DNA of 24,561 nucleotides, from the IMG/VR virus record IMGVR_UViG_3300029319_000488, positions 1 through 24,561 of that record, one strand, 5' to 3'. The stretch's first letter is position 1; each line of letters opens with the position of its first letter. The stretch comes from a virus. This document shows positions 11,046 to 19,138 of this stretch, piece after piece. Under the pieces are notes generated by a model. It was not told where the DNA came from and ran no database searches. It was given only the letters and a program-made list of their open reading frames with translations. The position numbers and the translations under genes were made by a program.

Positions 11046-12391
11046 CCATCCTCGACGCCATCCCAGCGGGCTACGTCCTGCATCGGCCCGGCGAACATGG
11101 CCGCGACCTCAACATGCAGGAGCTGTTGGATCGGGTGCGGGATGACCTGCATCCGGGACAGCGCGCTTTTGTAGACGATTGCTCAACGCAGATCCTCGGC
11201 GTTTCTGCCGGCTATGGCGCAGGCAAAACCCGAGCGCTAGCAGCGAAAACCCTGTTCATGGCTGCGGCCAACCAAGGCTTCACAGGCTGCGTCATGGAGC
11301 CAACCGGACCGCTCATCCGTGACATCTGGATGAATGACTTCGAGGAGTTCCTCGAGGGGTACGAGGTGCCTTATACGTTCCGGGCCTCGCCTCTGCCCGA
11401 GTACATCCTGCATCTGCCCCAGGCCGACAGCAAAGTGCTGTGCCGCAGTTTCGAGAACTGGTCACGGATCATCGGCCTAAACCTGGCGTACGTCCTCGCC
11501 GACGAGATCGATACCGTCAACCCGACGACCTGCCAGCGAGCGTTCCCCAAAATCCTCGGCCGTCTCCGGGCTGGCAACGTGCGTCAGTTTGCTGCTGCCT
11601 CAACGCCTGAAGGCTTCCGCTGGATGTGGAAAACGTTCGGCTCAGAGGATGCCCTGCAGCGAGACGATCGCAAGCTCATTAGGATGCGCTCGGTAGACAA
11701 CCCGCATCTACCCCAAGACTTCATCGAACGGCTCGAGGCCAACTACGACCCAAGCCTGCTGCAGGCGTACCTGCACGGCGAGTTCGTCAACCTCAACACC
11801 GGTCAGGTTTACGACCGCTTCGATCGATCGAAGCACGTAACCAGCATCATTCCCGACGTCAGCTCCGAACCTCTACGCATCGGCGTTGACTTCAACATTG
11901 GCAACATGTCAGCCGTAATCGGTGTTCGTCTTGGCAACAAGCTCGTGCTGATCGATGAGATCAGCGGTGCCCATGACACCGACGCTTTGGGTCAAGAAAT
12001 CAGACGGCGATTTCCCGACCGCCGCATATACATCTACCCTGACGCATCAGGCGGCTCGCGTTCTACTAACGCTTCCCGCACAGACATCCAGATACTCGAA
12101 TCCTATGGATTCAGCAATCAATCGCCGAAGGCAAATCCTCCCGTCCGTGATCGGGTGGCTGCTGTGCAAGCTGTTTTGGAGAACGGGAAAGGCGAGGTTC
12201 GCGTCCAAATAGCAAGTAGCTGCAAGCGAACGATTGAGTGCCTCGAGCTGCAGAGCTACACAGAAAAAGGGGACCCGGATAAAGAGGGCGGATACGACCA
12301 CATGAATGACAGTTTGGGGTACCTCATTTGGCGTGAGTTCAACCCTCTGCACGCTCGTGCTGGTCGTGGTACAGGAATCAGGCTTTACTAA
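11042..12391 (+). CDS. terL: Terminase large subunit
   Basis: The protein has 449 residues from a TTG at 11042, which overlaps the terS stop (TTGA); the next in-frame ATG is at 11114. The ATPase half has Walker A AGYGAGKT (56-63) and Walker B YVLADEID (150-157), then AASTPEGF (185-192), the coupling motif. The nuclease half has GVDFNIGN with D283, YPDASGGSRS with D334 and the SRTDIQIL segment, and YDHMNDSLGYLI with D419 and D423, the RNase H-type metal ligands. It packages DNA into the prohead by ATP hydrolysis and cuts the concatemer. All catalytic residues are present, and length is normal for the PBSX/T4-type group. Confidence 0.93.
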   Translation: MTILDAIPAGYVLHRPGEHGRDLNMQELLDRVRDDLHPGQRAFVDDCSTQILGVSAGYGAGKTRALAAKTLFMAAANQGFTGCVMEPTGPLIRDIWMNDFEEFLEGYEVPYTFRASPLPEYILHLPQADSKVLCRSFENWSRIIGLNLAYVLADEIDTVNPTTCQRAFPKILGRLRAGNVRQFAAASTPEGFRWMWKTFGSEDALQRDDRKLIRMRSVDNPHLPQDFIERLEANYDPSLLQAYLHGEFVNLNTGQVYDRFDRSKHVTSIIPDVSSEPLRIGVDFNIGNMSAVIGVRLGNKLVLIDEISGAHDTDALGQEIRRRFPDRRIYIYPDASGGSRSTNASRTDIQILESYGFSNQSPKANPPVRDRVAAVQAVLENGKGEVRVQIASSCKRTIECLELQSYTEKGDPDKEGGYDHMNDSLGYLIWREFNPLHARAGRGTGIRLY

Positions 12392-12418
12392 ACTGCGAGG
12401 ATCAGGCGGAGTTGCGCT

Positions 12419-13864
12419 GTGTATTCAGGCTTTACGAATGTTGGCCGCCAGCGCGTCGGCACTGTCACCAATGTCAACGATCCGAGCACTGCGTGGATCA
12501 ACATGGAGCCACATTGGCTCCTGATTGAAGTTCTGCTGCAGGGCACATACGGCATCAGGAAAAAACACCGTACATATCTGCCACAGGAACCTCGTGAGCT
12601 GGACGAGGCGTATGACAATCGCCTGCTCCGTAGCGTTTTGTCGCCCTACTACGTGCGGCTTGAGCGGATGCTGGCGGGCATGTTGACGCGGAAGCCAGTC
12701 CGCCTCACCGATGTCTCAGATCAGGTCATCGAGCATCTGTTCAACGTCGATCTGCAGGGCAACGACCTCAACGTTTGGACATACGAAACAGCTCGTAAAT
12801 GCATCCGCTACGGCCACGTCGGCGTTTTGGTTGATGCCCCTGCAGCAGGGCAGAACGGCCGGCCCTACTGGGTGACCTATACGCCACGCGACATCCTCGG
12901 CTGGCGTACCGAGATCAGGGATGGAGAGCAGAAGCTGGTGCAGCTGCGGCTCATGGAAAAGATCGTCGTTGCTGACGGCGACTATGGCGAACAGCACGTA
13001 GAGCAGATCCGGGTGCTAACGCCTGGCACGTTTGAGATCCATCGCAAGGGTGAGGACGGCGATTTCAGGGTTGTAGAGGAGGGCACCACGAGCCTCTCGG
13101 AGATCCCGTTCGCTGTTGCCTACTCGAACCGCGCCAACATCCTCGAGTCCACGCCGCCTCTGGCTGACATCGCTGAGCTGAACCTGCAGCACTATCAGAC
13201 GCAGAGCGATCTCAGTAACCAGCTGCACATCAGTGCCGTGCCGATGCTGGCTTTCTATGGCTTCCCGCAGGCGGCAGAGGAGGTCAGCGCTGGACCCGGC
13301 GAGGCGATCGCGTTCCCTGCCGACGGACGGGCGGAGTACATCGAGCCCGGCGGCCGCAGCTATGACGCCCAGTTCAAGCAGCTGGACAGGATTGCCGATC
13401 AGATCAACAGCTTGGGCCTCGCCGCCGTCCTAGGCCAAAAGCTCGGGGCTGAGACGGCTGAGGCCAAGCGAATCGATCGGAGCCAAGGCGACAGCACCAT
13501 GATGGTGATTGCTCAGCAGATGCAGGATCTGATCGACAACTGCTTGGTGTTTCACGCTGACTATCTGCAGGAGCGGGAGGCAGGCACCAGCTTCGTAAAT
13601 CGCGATTTCCTGTCCTCTCGCCTCGATCCTCAGGAAATCCAAGCGTTGCTTGCCCTTTATACGACCGGAACGATCACGCAGAAAACACTGCTTGACCAGC
13701 TAGAGGCCGGCGAGGTCCTGGGCGATGACTTCGATGTAGACGAGGAACTGGAGGCAACGCAAACCGGCGGGCTGATCGAGATGAACCAGCCTGATCAGCG
13801 GGAGCGAGCGGTCATGCCAGAGGCCGAGCCAGAGCAGGAGCCAACCGAGAGGATCCCCGAGTGA
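12419..13864 (+). CDS. Portal protein (DUF4055-like)
   Basis: The protein has 481 residues from a GTG preceded by AGGCGGAG at 7 bp, which is a good ribosome-binding site. The core, RSVLSPYYVRLERMLAGMLT, then ARKCIRYGHVGVLVDAP, PYWVTYTPRDILGWR and ADIAELNLQHYQTQSDL, follows the DUF4055/SPP1-type portal order. The Q-D-L-I-D-N helix (MVIAQQMQDLIDNCL) lies towards the C-terminus, and the tail is acidic and proline-rich, typical of portals. Twelve subunits form the DNA channel at the capsid vertex. The position right after the large terminase confirms the role. Gene order continues with a short gene and a MuF-type protein. Confidence 0.9.
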   Translation: MYSGFTNVGRQRVGTVTNVNDPSTAWINMEPHWLLIEVLLQGTYGIRKKHRTYLPQEPRELDEAYDNRLLRSVLSPYYVRLERMLAGMLTRKPVRLTDVSDQVIEHLFNVDLQGNDLNVWTYETARKCIRYGHVGVLVDAPAAGQNGRPYWVTYTPRDILGWRTEIRDGEQKLVQLRLMEKIVVADGDYGEQHVEQIRVLTPGTFEIHRKGEDGDFRVVEEGTTSLSEIPFAVAYSNRANILESTPPLADIAELNLQHYQTQSDLSNQLHISAVPMLAFYGFPQAAEEVSAGPGEAIAFPADGRAEYIEPGGRSYDAQFKQLDRIADQINSLGLAAVLGQKLGAETAEAKRIDRSQGDSTMMVIAQQMQDLIDNCLVFHADYLQEREAGTSFVNRDFLSSRLDPQEIQALLALYTTGTITQKTLLDQLEAGEVLGDDFDVDEELEATQTGGLIEMNQPDQRERAVMPEAEPEQEPTERIPE

Positions 13865-14142
13865 TGGGCTGGATGAACCGCTGGCAGAAACGAGGCAGCG
13901 ATCAGCCGAAGCAGCTGTTGTATTTCGCTGAGCAGCAGCTCGAGAACGAGTTCTACGCAGTCATCCGGGTTACATGGTTTGAGGGCAGCCGAGTCAGGCT
14001 GGTGGAGGAATCGGCATACAGTTTTTACGACGGCATGACTCCTCATGATCTGCGGCTGCTGCTGAAGGATCTGTTGACCAAAGGCGCTGACGTTTCTGTC
14101 TGCTGCATTGATGGAGCGGATGAGCTGGGCCTGAAAAGCTGA
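13864..14142 (+). CDS. Hypothetical protein, 92 aa, between portal and MuF
   Basis: The ATG at 13864 shares its first base with the portal stop (TGATG), so it is preferred to the adjacent GTG at 13861. The 92 residues (MGWMNRWQKRGSDQPKQLLY at the start) have a strand-rich centre (FYAVIRVTWFEGSRVRLVEE) and a helix DLRLLLKDLLTKGADV. The end joins the next gene by another TGATG. It is an unknown small protein common to this position in several phages, perhaps a head accessory. No family was recognised. Confidence 0.68.
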   Translation: MGWMNRWQKRGSDQPKQLLYFAEQQLENEFYAVIRVTWFEGSRVRLVEESAYSFYDGMTPHDLRLLLKDLLTKGADVSVCCIDGADELGLKS

Positions 14143-15284
14143 TGAGCGAGCTAACAGAGCTGTTCCGCAATGCGATCGATCTGAATCGCTACAGCAACGG
14201 CGTCTCGCTCCGGCTGGTGCGTGCGTGGAACGATGCGGTGCTTGACGTTGTGGAGCAGCTGCAGCTCCTCGAGGACCTAGATCGATCCGCAAAGGCCGTC
14301 AGGTTGCGGTCGATCCTGGCTCAGTTAAAAGAGTCGCTCGATAGCTGGGCAGGCACCAGCACGCTCGCGATGCAGCAGGAACTGCAGGGGCTGGCAGTTC
14401 TGCAGGGCGAGTTCGCGACAAGGCAGCTACAGCGGGCGCTGCCTGCTGGCAGGGCTGACATCGTGCAAACGGTTGAGATCAGCCCAACGCTTGCCCAGGC
14501 GATTGTGACCGCCGAGCCAACAGCCGCAGGCGTTGTCAATCTGAGCGACAGCTTAGTCCGGATGAGCACTCAGCCGGTGACGTTTCAGCTCACGCTGGGG
14601 CAGCAGCTAACGCTCCCGAACGGTCAAACGATCAAGCAGGCGTTCAGCAGCATGTCGGAGAGACAGGTCGACATTTTTAGCCTGACAGTGCGCAACGGGA
14701 TCATCGAGGGCGAGTCGATCGAGGCGATCACCCGCAGGGTGCGTGGGCGGCTGCAGAGGGATCAGGCTGGCTCTGTTGATGCGATCATCGCGAGAGGCGG
14801 CCAGGCGACGGCGATCCCTAACAACCAAATCAGAGCGATCGTTCGCACCAGCGTGAATCAGGTTGCCGCTACCTCTGACCAGCTGATCGCAGCTCAGAAT
14901 CCGGAATTAACGAAGCATTACATCTACACCGCAACGCTGGATACAAAAACAAGCGACATCTGCAGGGCGCTAGACGGGAAAATGTTTCGCCATCGGGAGG
15001 GACCTGTGCCGCCTCAGCATTTTCAGTGCCGCTCGAGGATCCGCAATGTGCCGCGCGGCCTCGAGAAGGAGTTCTCGGAGATCAGAGAAACCTACGGGCA
15101 GTGGCTCAACGATCAGGACGAGGATACGAAACGCGATGTGCTGGGGCAGGAGCGATTGAAGCTATGGGATGGGCTGGTCAAAAAGTACGGGCCAACAGAT
15201 GCGATCCGTAAGTTTGTTTCGCAGGACGGCGCGACGCTAACTTTGGATCAGCTCAAAGACCGTGGCTATGGCTCCCTTGCCTAG
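14142..15284 (+). CDS. MuF/SPP1 gp7-like minor head protein
   Basis: The protein has 380 residues. The C-terminal third contains the MuF signature: HYIYTATLDTKTSDICRALD (260-278) with an ICRxLDGK core, then VPPQHFQCRSRIR (289-301), and a long helical N-terminal half. Proteins of this family are minor capsid proteins assembled with the portal and may be ejected with the DNA; several carry toxin or enzyme domains at the C-terminus, but here the end (YGPTDAIRKFVSQDG) is short and has no such fusion. The C-rich loop (C274, C296) may bind metal. Placement after portal and before scaffold is canonical. Confidence 0.85.
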   Translation: MSELTELFRNAIDLNRYSNGVSLRLVRAWNDAVLDVVEQLQLLEDLDRSAKAVRLRSILAQLKESLDSWAGTSTLAMQQELQGLAVLQGEFATRQLQRALPAGRADIVQTVEISPTLAQAIVTAEPTAAGVVNLSDSLVRMSTQPVTFQLTLGQQLTLPNGQTIKQAFSSMSERQVDIFSLTVRNGIIEGESIEAITRRVRGRLQRDQAGSVDAIIARGGQATAIPNNQIRAIVRTSVNQVAATSDQLIAAQNPELTKHYIYTATLDTKTSDICRALDGKMFRHREGPVPPQHFQCRSRIRNVPRGLEKEFSEIRETYGQWLNDQDEDTKRDVLGQERLKLWDGLVKKYGPTDAIRKFVSQDGATLTLDQLKDRGYGSLA

Positions 15285-15387
15285 TAACTACAGGTTCAAA
15301 GCCTCCGAATCGACCGAGGCTGAATCTTGTCCTCCCAAAAAACCGGCCGCTAAAAAAACCAAGGCCAAGACCTCGTCAGAGGAATGA
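15268..15387 (+). CDS. Small lysine-rich protein, 39 aa
   Basis: An ATG at 15268, overlapping the MuF end by 17 bases in another frame, opens 39 codons: MAPLPSNYRFKASESTEAES followed by PPKKPAAKKTKAKTSSEE. The Lys/Ala/Pro-rich centre is the type of low-complexity basic tail seen in DNA-condensing virion proteins. No clear ribosome-binding site is present, so this is a modest-confidence gene, supported mainly by its place at the head of a run of basic mini-proteins. Confidence 0.45.
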   Translation: MAPLPSNYRFKASESTEAESCPPKKPAAKKTKAKTSSEE

Positions 15388-15422
15388 GGAGCTACTACGA
15401 TCGGCACAGCAGCGCTTGTTCC

Positions 15423-15500
15423 ATGCCTGGTTACATGAAGGGGCCTAAGAAGCCTCAGAAGCCCGCCGGCAAGCGCAAAAAGGCTGGGAAAAAGAAGTAA
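15423..15500 (+). CDS. Basic 25-aa peptide
   Basis: An ATG at 15423 opens 25 codons beginning MPGYMKGPKKPQKP and ending GKKK, with eleven lysines and one arginine. The stop shares a base with the next ATG (TAATG), which suggests coupled translation. Short K/P/G-rich peptides starting MPGY or MPG occur beside capsid genes of marine phages; their role is unknown, but DNA condensation inside the head is a reasonable guess. Confidence 0.5.
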   Translation: MPGYMKGPKKPQKPAGKRKKAGKKK

Positions 15501-15694
15501 TGGCCTCCCGCAGCGTCCCTACAGACAAGGCTTTGTACAGCCGCGTCAAAGCGGCAGCAAAGCGGAAGTTCGACGTCTATCCCAGCGCCTACGCGAACGC
15601 CTGGCTCGTTCGTGAATACAAAAAGCGCGGCGGAACCTACACGACGCAATCATCCAAACCCAAAAGCCGTGGCCGCAAGAAAAAGAAAACCTAG
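15500..15694 (+). CDS. Basic 64-aa protein, VKAAAKRKFDVYPSAYAN type
   Basis: This protein has 64 residues. The core RVKAAAKRKFDVYPSAYANA plus WLVREYKKRGG is a motif I recognise from many marine phage and giant-virus proteins of unknown function. It is often the first part of longer proteins. The C-terminus is basic (SKPKSRGRKKKKT) and ends within a slippery A-rich run, AAGAAAAAGAAAACC (15679-15693). The next reading frame, with the GGLGRWF domain, lies one base ahead, so a +1 shift could fuse the two. It is likely packaged in the virion, as its whole neighbourhood is structural. Confidence 0.75.
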   Translation: MASRSVPTDKALYSRVKAAAKRKFDVYPSAYANAWLVREYKKRGGTYTTQSSKPKSRGRKKKKT

Positions 15695-15941
15695 GGGCGG
15701 CCTCGGGCGTTGGTTCGCCGAGAAATGGGTTGACGTGAAAACGGGCAAGCCCTGCGGTCGGCAGAAAGGCGAGAAACGCGACGGCTACCCAGCCTGTCGG
15801 CCATCTAAGCGGGTGTCGTCCAAAACCCCCAAAACAACGGGCGAGATGACTGCCGCTGAGAAAGCCAAGTTCAAGCGGGAGAAAAAAGGTCCGGCGAAGA
15901 TCAAGTATCAGCATCGCCGCCGCCGGAGGAAAAAGTCCTGA
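15669..15941 (+). CDS. DUF5872-like basic protein
   Basis: The recognisable part is GGLGRWFAEKWVDVKTGKPC, then GRQKGEKRDGYPACRP and a TPKTTGEMTAAE segment. This is the order of the DUF5872 family as I recall it: W-F-x-E-x-W-x-D, C-G-R, Y-P-x-C-x-P, then a T-P/E stretch. Two cysteines lie in a zinc-site-like spacing. The start is uncertain. A GTG at 15669 gives 90 residues and overlaps the previous gene by 26 bases; the frame is open back to 15612. The end is very basic (HRRRRRKKS), and its stop overlaps the next start by TGATG. Function unknown; likely a virion or DNA-binding protein. Confidence 0.65.
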   Translation: MAARKRKPRGGLGRWFAEKWVDVKTGKPCGRQKGEKRDGYPACRPSKRVSSKTPKTTGEMTAAEKAKFKREKKGPAKIKYQHRRRRRKKS

Positions 15942-16228
15942 TGGCAAAGAAAAAGGACCCGAGGCTCGAGCGCCATGGCCTGAAAGGCGTCAACAAGCCC
16001 AAGCGAACACCAAAGCATCCCACCAAGAGCCATGTTGTTCTGGCGAAGGAGGGAGACAAAACAAAACTGATTCGTTTCGGGCAGCAAGGCGTCTCTGGCT
16101 CACCTAAGCGGCCTGGCGAATCTGCAGCAGCAAAAGCTCGGCGCCAGTCTTTCCTAAAACGTCACGCTAAGAACATTGCCAAAGGCAAAATGAGCGGCGC
16201 TTGGTGGGCAAAAAAAGTGAAATGGTGA
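15941..16228 (+). CDS. DUF6321-like basic protein
   Basis: The protein has 95 residues from the ATG at 15941 (TGATG junction). The pattern GLKGVNKPKRTPKHPTKSHV then VLAKEGDKTKLIRFGQQGVS and KRHAKNIAKGKMSGAWWAKK is the one I know as DUF6321, small basic proteins found in many marine phages near capsid genes. The conserved K-L-I-R-F-G-Q-Q-G strand and the H-x-K-N-I-x-K-G-K-M helix are intact, ending with AKKVKW. It has a high lysine content and probably contacts DNA or the capsid interior. It completes the basic mini-protein block. Confidence 0.75.
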   Translation: MAKKKDPRLERHGLKGVNKPKRTPKHPTKSHVVLAKEGDKTKLIRFGQQGVSGSPKRPGESAAAKARRQSFLKRHAKNIAKGKMSGAWWAKKVKW

Positions 16229-16271
16229 ACTGTTGTTAGTCTTGGACAGCAATTTAGCCCGTGGCTAATTC

Positions 16272-17000
16272 ATGTCCGAAGAACAAAATGCTCCCGTGGA
16301 GCAGGCTGTTGACATTCAAAAAATGCAAGGCGAGCTGGAAGCGATGCGTCGGAAGAACGCAGAGCTTCTCAAGGAATACAAGGATTTCAAGGAGTCAGCC
16401 CAGAAACAGGCGCCTGTACCGGATGGCGTTGATGTTCAAGAACTGCTTGAGTTCAAACGCAGAGCAGAGCAAGCAGAGCTTGAGTCCCAGGGCAAATACA
16501 CTGAGGCTCGACAGGCTCTGGAGCAGCAGTTCCGTGAGGCGTCGGCGCAGAAGGACCAGCGCATCGCCGAGTTAGAGGCCCGCGTTCGTGAGCTGGAGGT
16601 GATCGCCCCGGCAACGCAGGAGCTGTCTCAGCTGGTGCACGATCCCTCGCTGATTTTCAAAGCAGGAATGCTCGATCCGAAAAACATCGAGACAGGCAAC
16701 GACGGCAAACCAGTCGTGGTTGATGGCTACGAGCGAATCTCTTTCCCGCAGTGGGTTGAGCGCAATGTGCAGCCCTACATGCAGATCTCCGCAAAACCTC
16801 AGGGCAGCGGAGCACCTGCAGGCCGGGCGAGTGATGGCAACGTTCGTTTCGACGAACAACTGATGAGCCGATTGGTTCTTGATGGCAACGGCCGCCCAGG
16901 TTTGAACATCTCTGTGCTCTCAGAGATTCAAACAAAACTCGGACGTGATGCCCGCATTGCGTATAACGCCGAGGCCACTCGTCGTTTACAAGGGCGGTAG
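16272..17000 (+). CDS. Head scaffolding protein (probable)
   Basis: The protein has 242 residues. Residues 1-110 are a charged, helical coiled-coil region (MQGELEAMRRKNAELLKEYK and AEQAELESQGKYTEARQALE), the usual form of scaffold proteins that line the prohead during assembly. The C-terminal half holds a PQWVERNVQPYMQI segment and a short helix that could bind coat protein. Position directly before the major capsid gene and absence of enzymatic motifs support the call. A protease domain is not seen, so capsid maturation must use another route or no cleavage. Confidence 0.82.
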   Translation: MSEEQNAPVEQAVDIQKMQGELEAMRRKNAELLKEYKDFKESAQKQAPVPDGVDVQELLEFKRRAEQAELESQGKYTEARQALEQQFREASAQKDQRIAELEARVRELEVIAPATQELSQLVHDPSLIFKAGMLDPKNIETGNDGKPVVVDGYERISFPQWVERNVQPYMQISAKPQGSGAPAGRASDGNVRFDEQLMSRLVLDGNGRPGLNISVLSEIQTKLGRDARIAYNAEATRRLQGR

Positions 17001-17075
17001 TATTTGTAGCAAGGCGAAGCCGTGCTGAGCTGAAGGGCCGTGCCCGACTGTAAACATCATTTCTGAGGATTTGTC

Positions 17076-18101
17076 ATGGCGACTCTTCGCTCTGACTTGA
17101 TCATCCCCGAAATATTCACGCCGTACGTCATTGAGCAGACGACTCAACTGGACGCCTTTTTGGCATCCGGAGTTGTTCAGCCGATGGCCGAGCTGAATGC
17201 TACTGAGGGTGGTGATTTCGTTCAGGTGCCTTTCTACAAGGCAAACCTGACCGGAGATTTCGAGGTGCTTTCTGATAGCTCCTCCCTGACTCCGGGCAAG
17301 ATCACGGCTGACAAACAGGTGGGCGTTGTGCTCCACCGTGGCCGTGCATTTGAGGCTCGCGACCTCGCTGCTCTTGCAGCTGGTTCCGATCCCATGGCTG
17401 CGATCGGCCAAAAGATCGCCGCCTACGTTGCTAACCAGCGTCAGAAAGATCTTCTGTCCTGCCTGGCTGGTGTTTTTGGTTCCGTAAACACCACCGACAG
17501 CAACGCTGCCTTTTTTGATCTGACCATCGACGGTGGATCAAGCGACACCCCGACTGCCCTTGCCCCCCGCCACGTTGCGGAAGCCAAGGCCAAGCTGGGT
17601 GATCAGGGCGAGAAACTGACCGCCATTTGTATGCACAGCAAGGTCTACTACGACCTCGTTGAGCGCCGCGCTGTTGACTTCGTTGTCGCAGGCGATGCAA
17701 ACGGTGGCGCTGCAACTGCCTCTGGTGGTTCTATCGCCGGTGCGTTCGGCAACCCTTCTGTCCCGACCTTCATGGGTCTCCGGGTGATCGTCAGCGATGA
17801 CGTGACCACGGCTGGCAGCGGTGCTTCAACCGAGTACAGCACCTTCTTCTTCACCCAGGGCGCTGTCGCCTCCGGTGAGCAGCTGGCACTGCAAACTGAA
17901 ACCGACCGTGACATCCTCGCCAAGAGCGATGCGATGTCCATCGATCTGCACTATTGCTATCACCCGGTCGGCTCGAAGTTCAGCACATCGGTCACCAACC
18001 CGACTCGCGCTCAGCTCGAGACTGTCGGCAACTGGACCAAGGTGTACGAAACCAAGAACCTTGGGATCGTGCGTGCCACCAACGTATCCAACATGGATTG
18101 A
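17076..18101 (+). CDS. Major capsid protein
   Basis: The protein has 341 residues from the ATG at 17076, preceded by TGAGGA. The N-terminal part (TLRSDLIIPEIFTPYVIEQT) is the start typical of one group of HK97-fold coat proteins, followed by a GDFVQVPFY strand, the E-loop region around SLTPGKITADKQVGVVLHRG, and a long helix MAAIGQKIAAYVANQRQKDL. Later come the A-domain strands (LTAICMHSKVYYDLVERR) and the C-terminal LGIVRATNVSN. It probably folds like HK97 gp5 without an N-terminal delta domain, since the scaffold is separate. Family name (gp13-like) is uncertain; the role is well supported by position, length and strand pattern. Confidence 0.85.
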   Translation: MATLRSDLIIPEIFTPYVIEQTTQLDAFLASGVVQPMAELNATEGGDFVQVPFYKANLTGDFEVLSDSSSLTPGKITADKQVGVVLHRGRAFEARDLAALAAGSDPMAAIGQKIAAYVANQRQKDLLSCLAGVFGSVNTTDSNAAFFDLTIDGGSSDTPTALAPRHVAEAKAKLGDQGEKLTAICMHSKVYYDLVERRAVDFVVAGDANGGAATASGGSIAGAFGNPSVPTFMGLRVIVSDDVTTAGSGASTEYSTFFFTQGAVASGEQLALQTETDRDILAKSDAMSIDLHYCYHPVGSKFSTSVTNPTRAQLETVGNWTKVYETKNLGIVRATNVSNMD

Positions 18102-18116
18102 CGGAGGTAACTAACC

Positions 18117-18479
18117 ATGGCATCCAAGTTTGAAGCAACGGCCGGCAAACTGATCGGCCCAACCACTGGCGGCACTGTGACCCAGGCCACCAACAAATCA
18201 ACTGGCGTGACGCTCAACGCGGCATCCGGTCAAATCACTATGGACGACGCCAGCCTTGCTGGTGGCGCAGAGGTTTCCTTCACGGTGACCAATAGTGAAA
18301 TCAGCAGCACTGACGTTGTTGTGGTCAACCACAGCTCTGCCGGTACTGCAGGCTCTTATCTGGTCCAAGCCAACAGCATTGCTGATGGCTCGTTCAAGAT
18401 CACTGTGGCAAACGTGGGTTCTACCCTCGGTGAAGCCATCGTGCTGAGCTTCGTGGCTCTGAAGGGCGCTAGCTCCTGA
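18117..18479 (+). CDS. Head decoration/fibre-like beta protein
   Basis: The protein has 120 residues from the ATG at 18117, with a strong GGAGGTAA eight bases upstream, suggesting high expression. The sequence is Thr/Ser/Val-rich and all-beta: TTGGTVTQATNKSTGVTLNA, GQITMDDASL, EVSFTVTNSEISSTDVVVV, and a FKITVANVGS strand. This pattern, 'T-V-T-Q-x-T-x-x-x-T-G-V-T-L-N', is seen in phage head-fibre or decoration proteins that trimerise on the capsid surface. It follows the coat gene directly. The exact family is not named; the virion location is likely. Confidence 0.7.
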   Translation: MASKFEATAGKLIGPTTGGTVTQATNKSTGVTLNAASGQITMDDASLAGGAEVSFTVTNSEISSTDVVVVNHSSAGTAGSYLVQANSIADGSFKITVANVGSTLGEAIVLSFVALKGASS

Positions 18480-18709
18480 TGGGGATCTTCGCTTTTAAGC
18501 GAATGCGGGAACGTGAGGCTGCTGCTCAAGCGGCAGCCTCCGCCCCTAAACGCAAGACTTCTACTGTGACGCCCGATGGCAGTAACAATCGACGCAACAG
18601 CGGGCGGCGCAAACGCCAACAGCTACATCACGCTGACGGAGGCGAACACGTTCGTGGAAGCGATGATCTCCAGCACGGACGTAAGCAAGTGGACAACGGG
18701 GACGGATGA
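18479..18709 (+). CDS. Small basic protein (MGIFAFKRMREREA type)
   Basis: The ATG at 18479 shares a base with the previous stop (TGATG). The first 35 residues, MGIFAFKRMREREAAAQAAA then SAPKRKTSTV, form a positively charged amphipathic helix and look coding; short proteins with a similar N-terminus sit before connector genes in other phages. The remaining 40 residues overlap the next gene in another frame and are Arg/His/Gly-rich, likely of no function. Treat the gene as a short protein whose true end may be functionally around residue 35. Role unknown. Confidence 0.5.
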   Translation: MGIFAFKRMREREAAAQAAASAPKRKTSTVTPDGSNNRRNSGRRKRQQLHHADGGEHVRGSDDLQHGRKQVDNGDG

Positions 18710-19136
18710 CACCCGTAATCGGGCTCTAGCAGCTGCTGCACAGCGCCTTGATCGTGAGCGCTTCCTGGGAGCCAGGGCGACAGATACGCAGGCTCTGCAG
18801 TGGCCCAGAACAGGCGTTCGTAAGCCAGACACCTACGTCAACACGTATTCGACAGGGTTTCCGTTTCGCATCTCTGAGGATTACTTCACCGATACGGAAG
18901 TTCCGGATCAGGTGAAAAGGGCGCAGGTCGAGCTTGCTGTCTATCTGAAAAACAACGCGGACGGAATCGGCCTGAGCGGGCTCGAGGATTACAAACGAGT
19001 CAAGCTGGGCAACATTGAAGTTGAGCCTGACAAAACAGGCGCGGTGGGTGCCGATCGAGTGCCGCCTATGTTTGAAAGGTATTTGACCGGCCTTAGAATC
19101 TCAGGACCGGGCAACATCGGTATCAAACGGAGTTAG
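18576..19136 (+). CDS. Head-tail connector/adaptor (DnaT-like domain)
   Basis: This protein has 186 residues. The N-terminus MAVTIDATAGGANANSYITL then TEANTFVEAMI, the helix RALAAAAQRLDRERFLGARA, LQWPRTGVR, and VPDQVKRAQVELAVYLKNNA is the standard order of a widespread phage head-completion protein sometimes annotated DnaT-like or putative ssDNA-binding. It is the gp6/gp15-type adaptor: helices that bind the portal and a C-terminal tail (MFERYLTGLRISG). It is the first of five neck genes in the right order. Confidence in role is high and in the family label moderate. Confidence 0.78.
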   Translation: MAVTIDATAGGANANSYITLTEANTFVEAMISSTDVSKWTTGTDDTRNRALAAAAQRLDRERFLGARATDTQALQWPRTGVRKPDTYVNTYSTGFPFRISEDYFTDTEVPDQVKRAQVELAVYLKNNADGIGLSGLEDYKRVKLGNIEVEPDKTGAVGADRVPPMFERYLTGLRISGPGNIGIKRS

Positions 19137-19138
19137 TC

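Noticed and set aside
9023-13311. HIP1 octamers GCGATCGC at 9023-9030 and 13304-13311 as proof of a cyanobacterial host.
   Set aside because: Only two exact copies were seen in 24.5 kb, which is near chance at this base composition, though the inner CGATCG is frequent. It does not add real support.
16242-16270. Promoter before the scaffold gene (TTGGAC, 17 nt, CTAATT).
   Set aside because: The -10 match is poor and it lies directly against the ATG at 16272, leaving no leader. It is probably just an AT-rich intergenic stretch.
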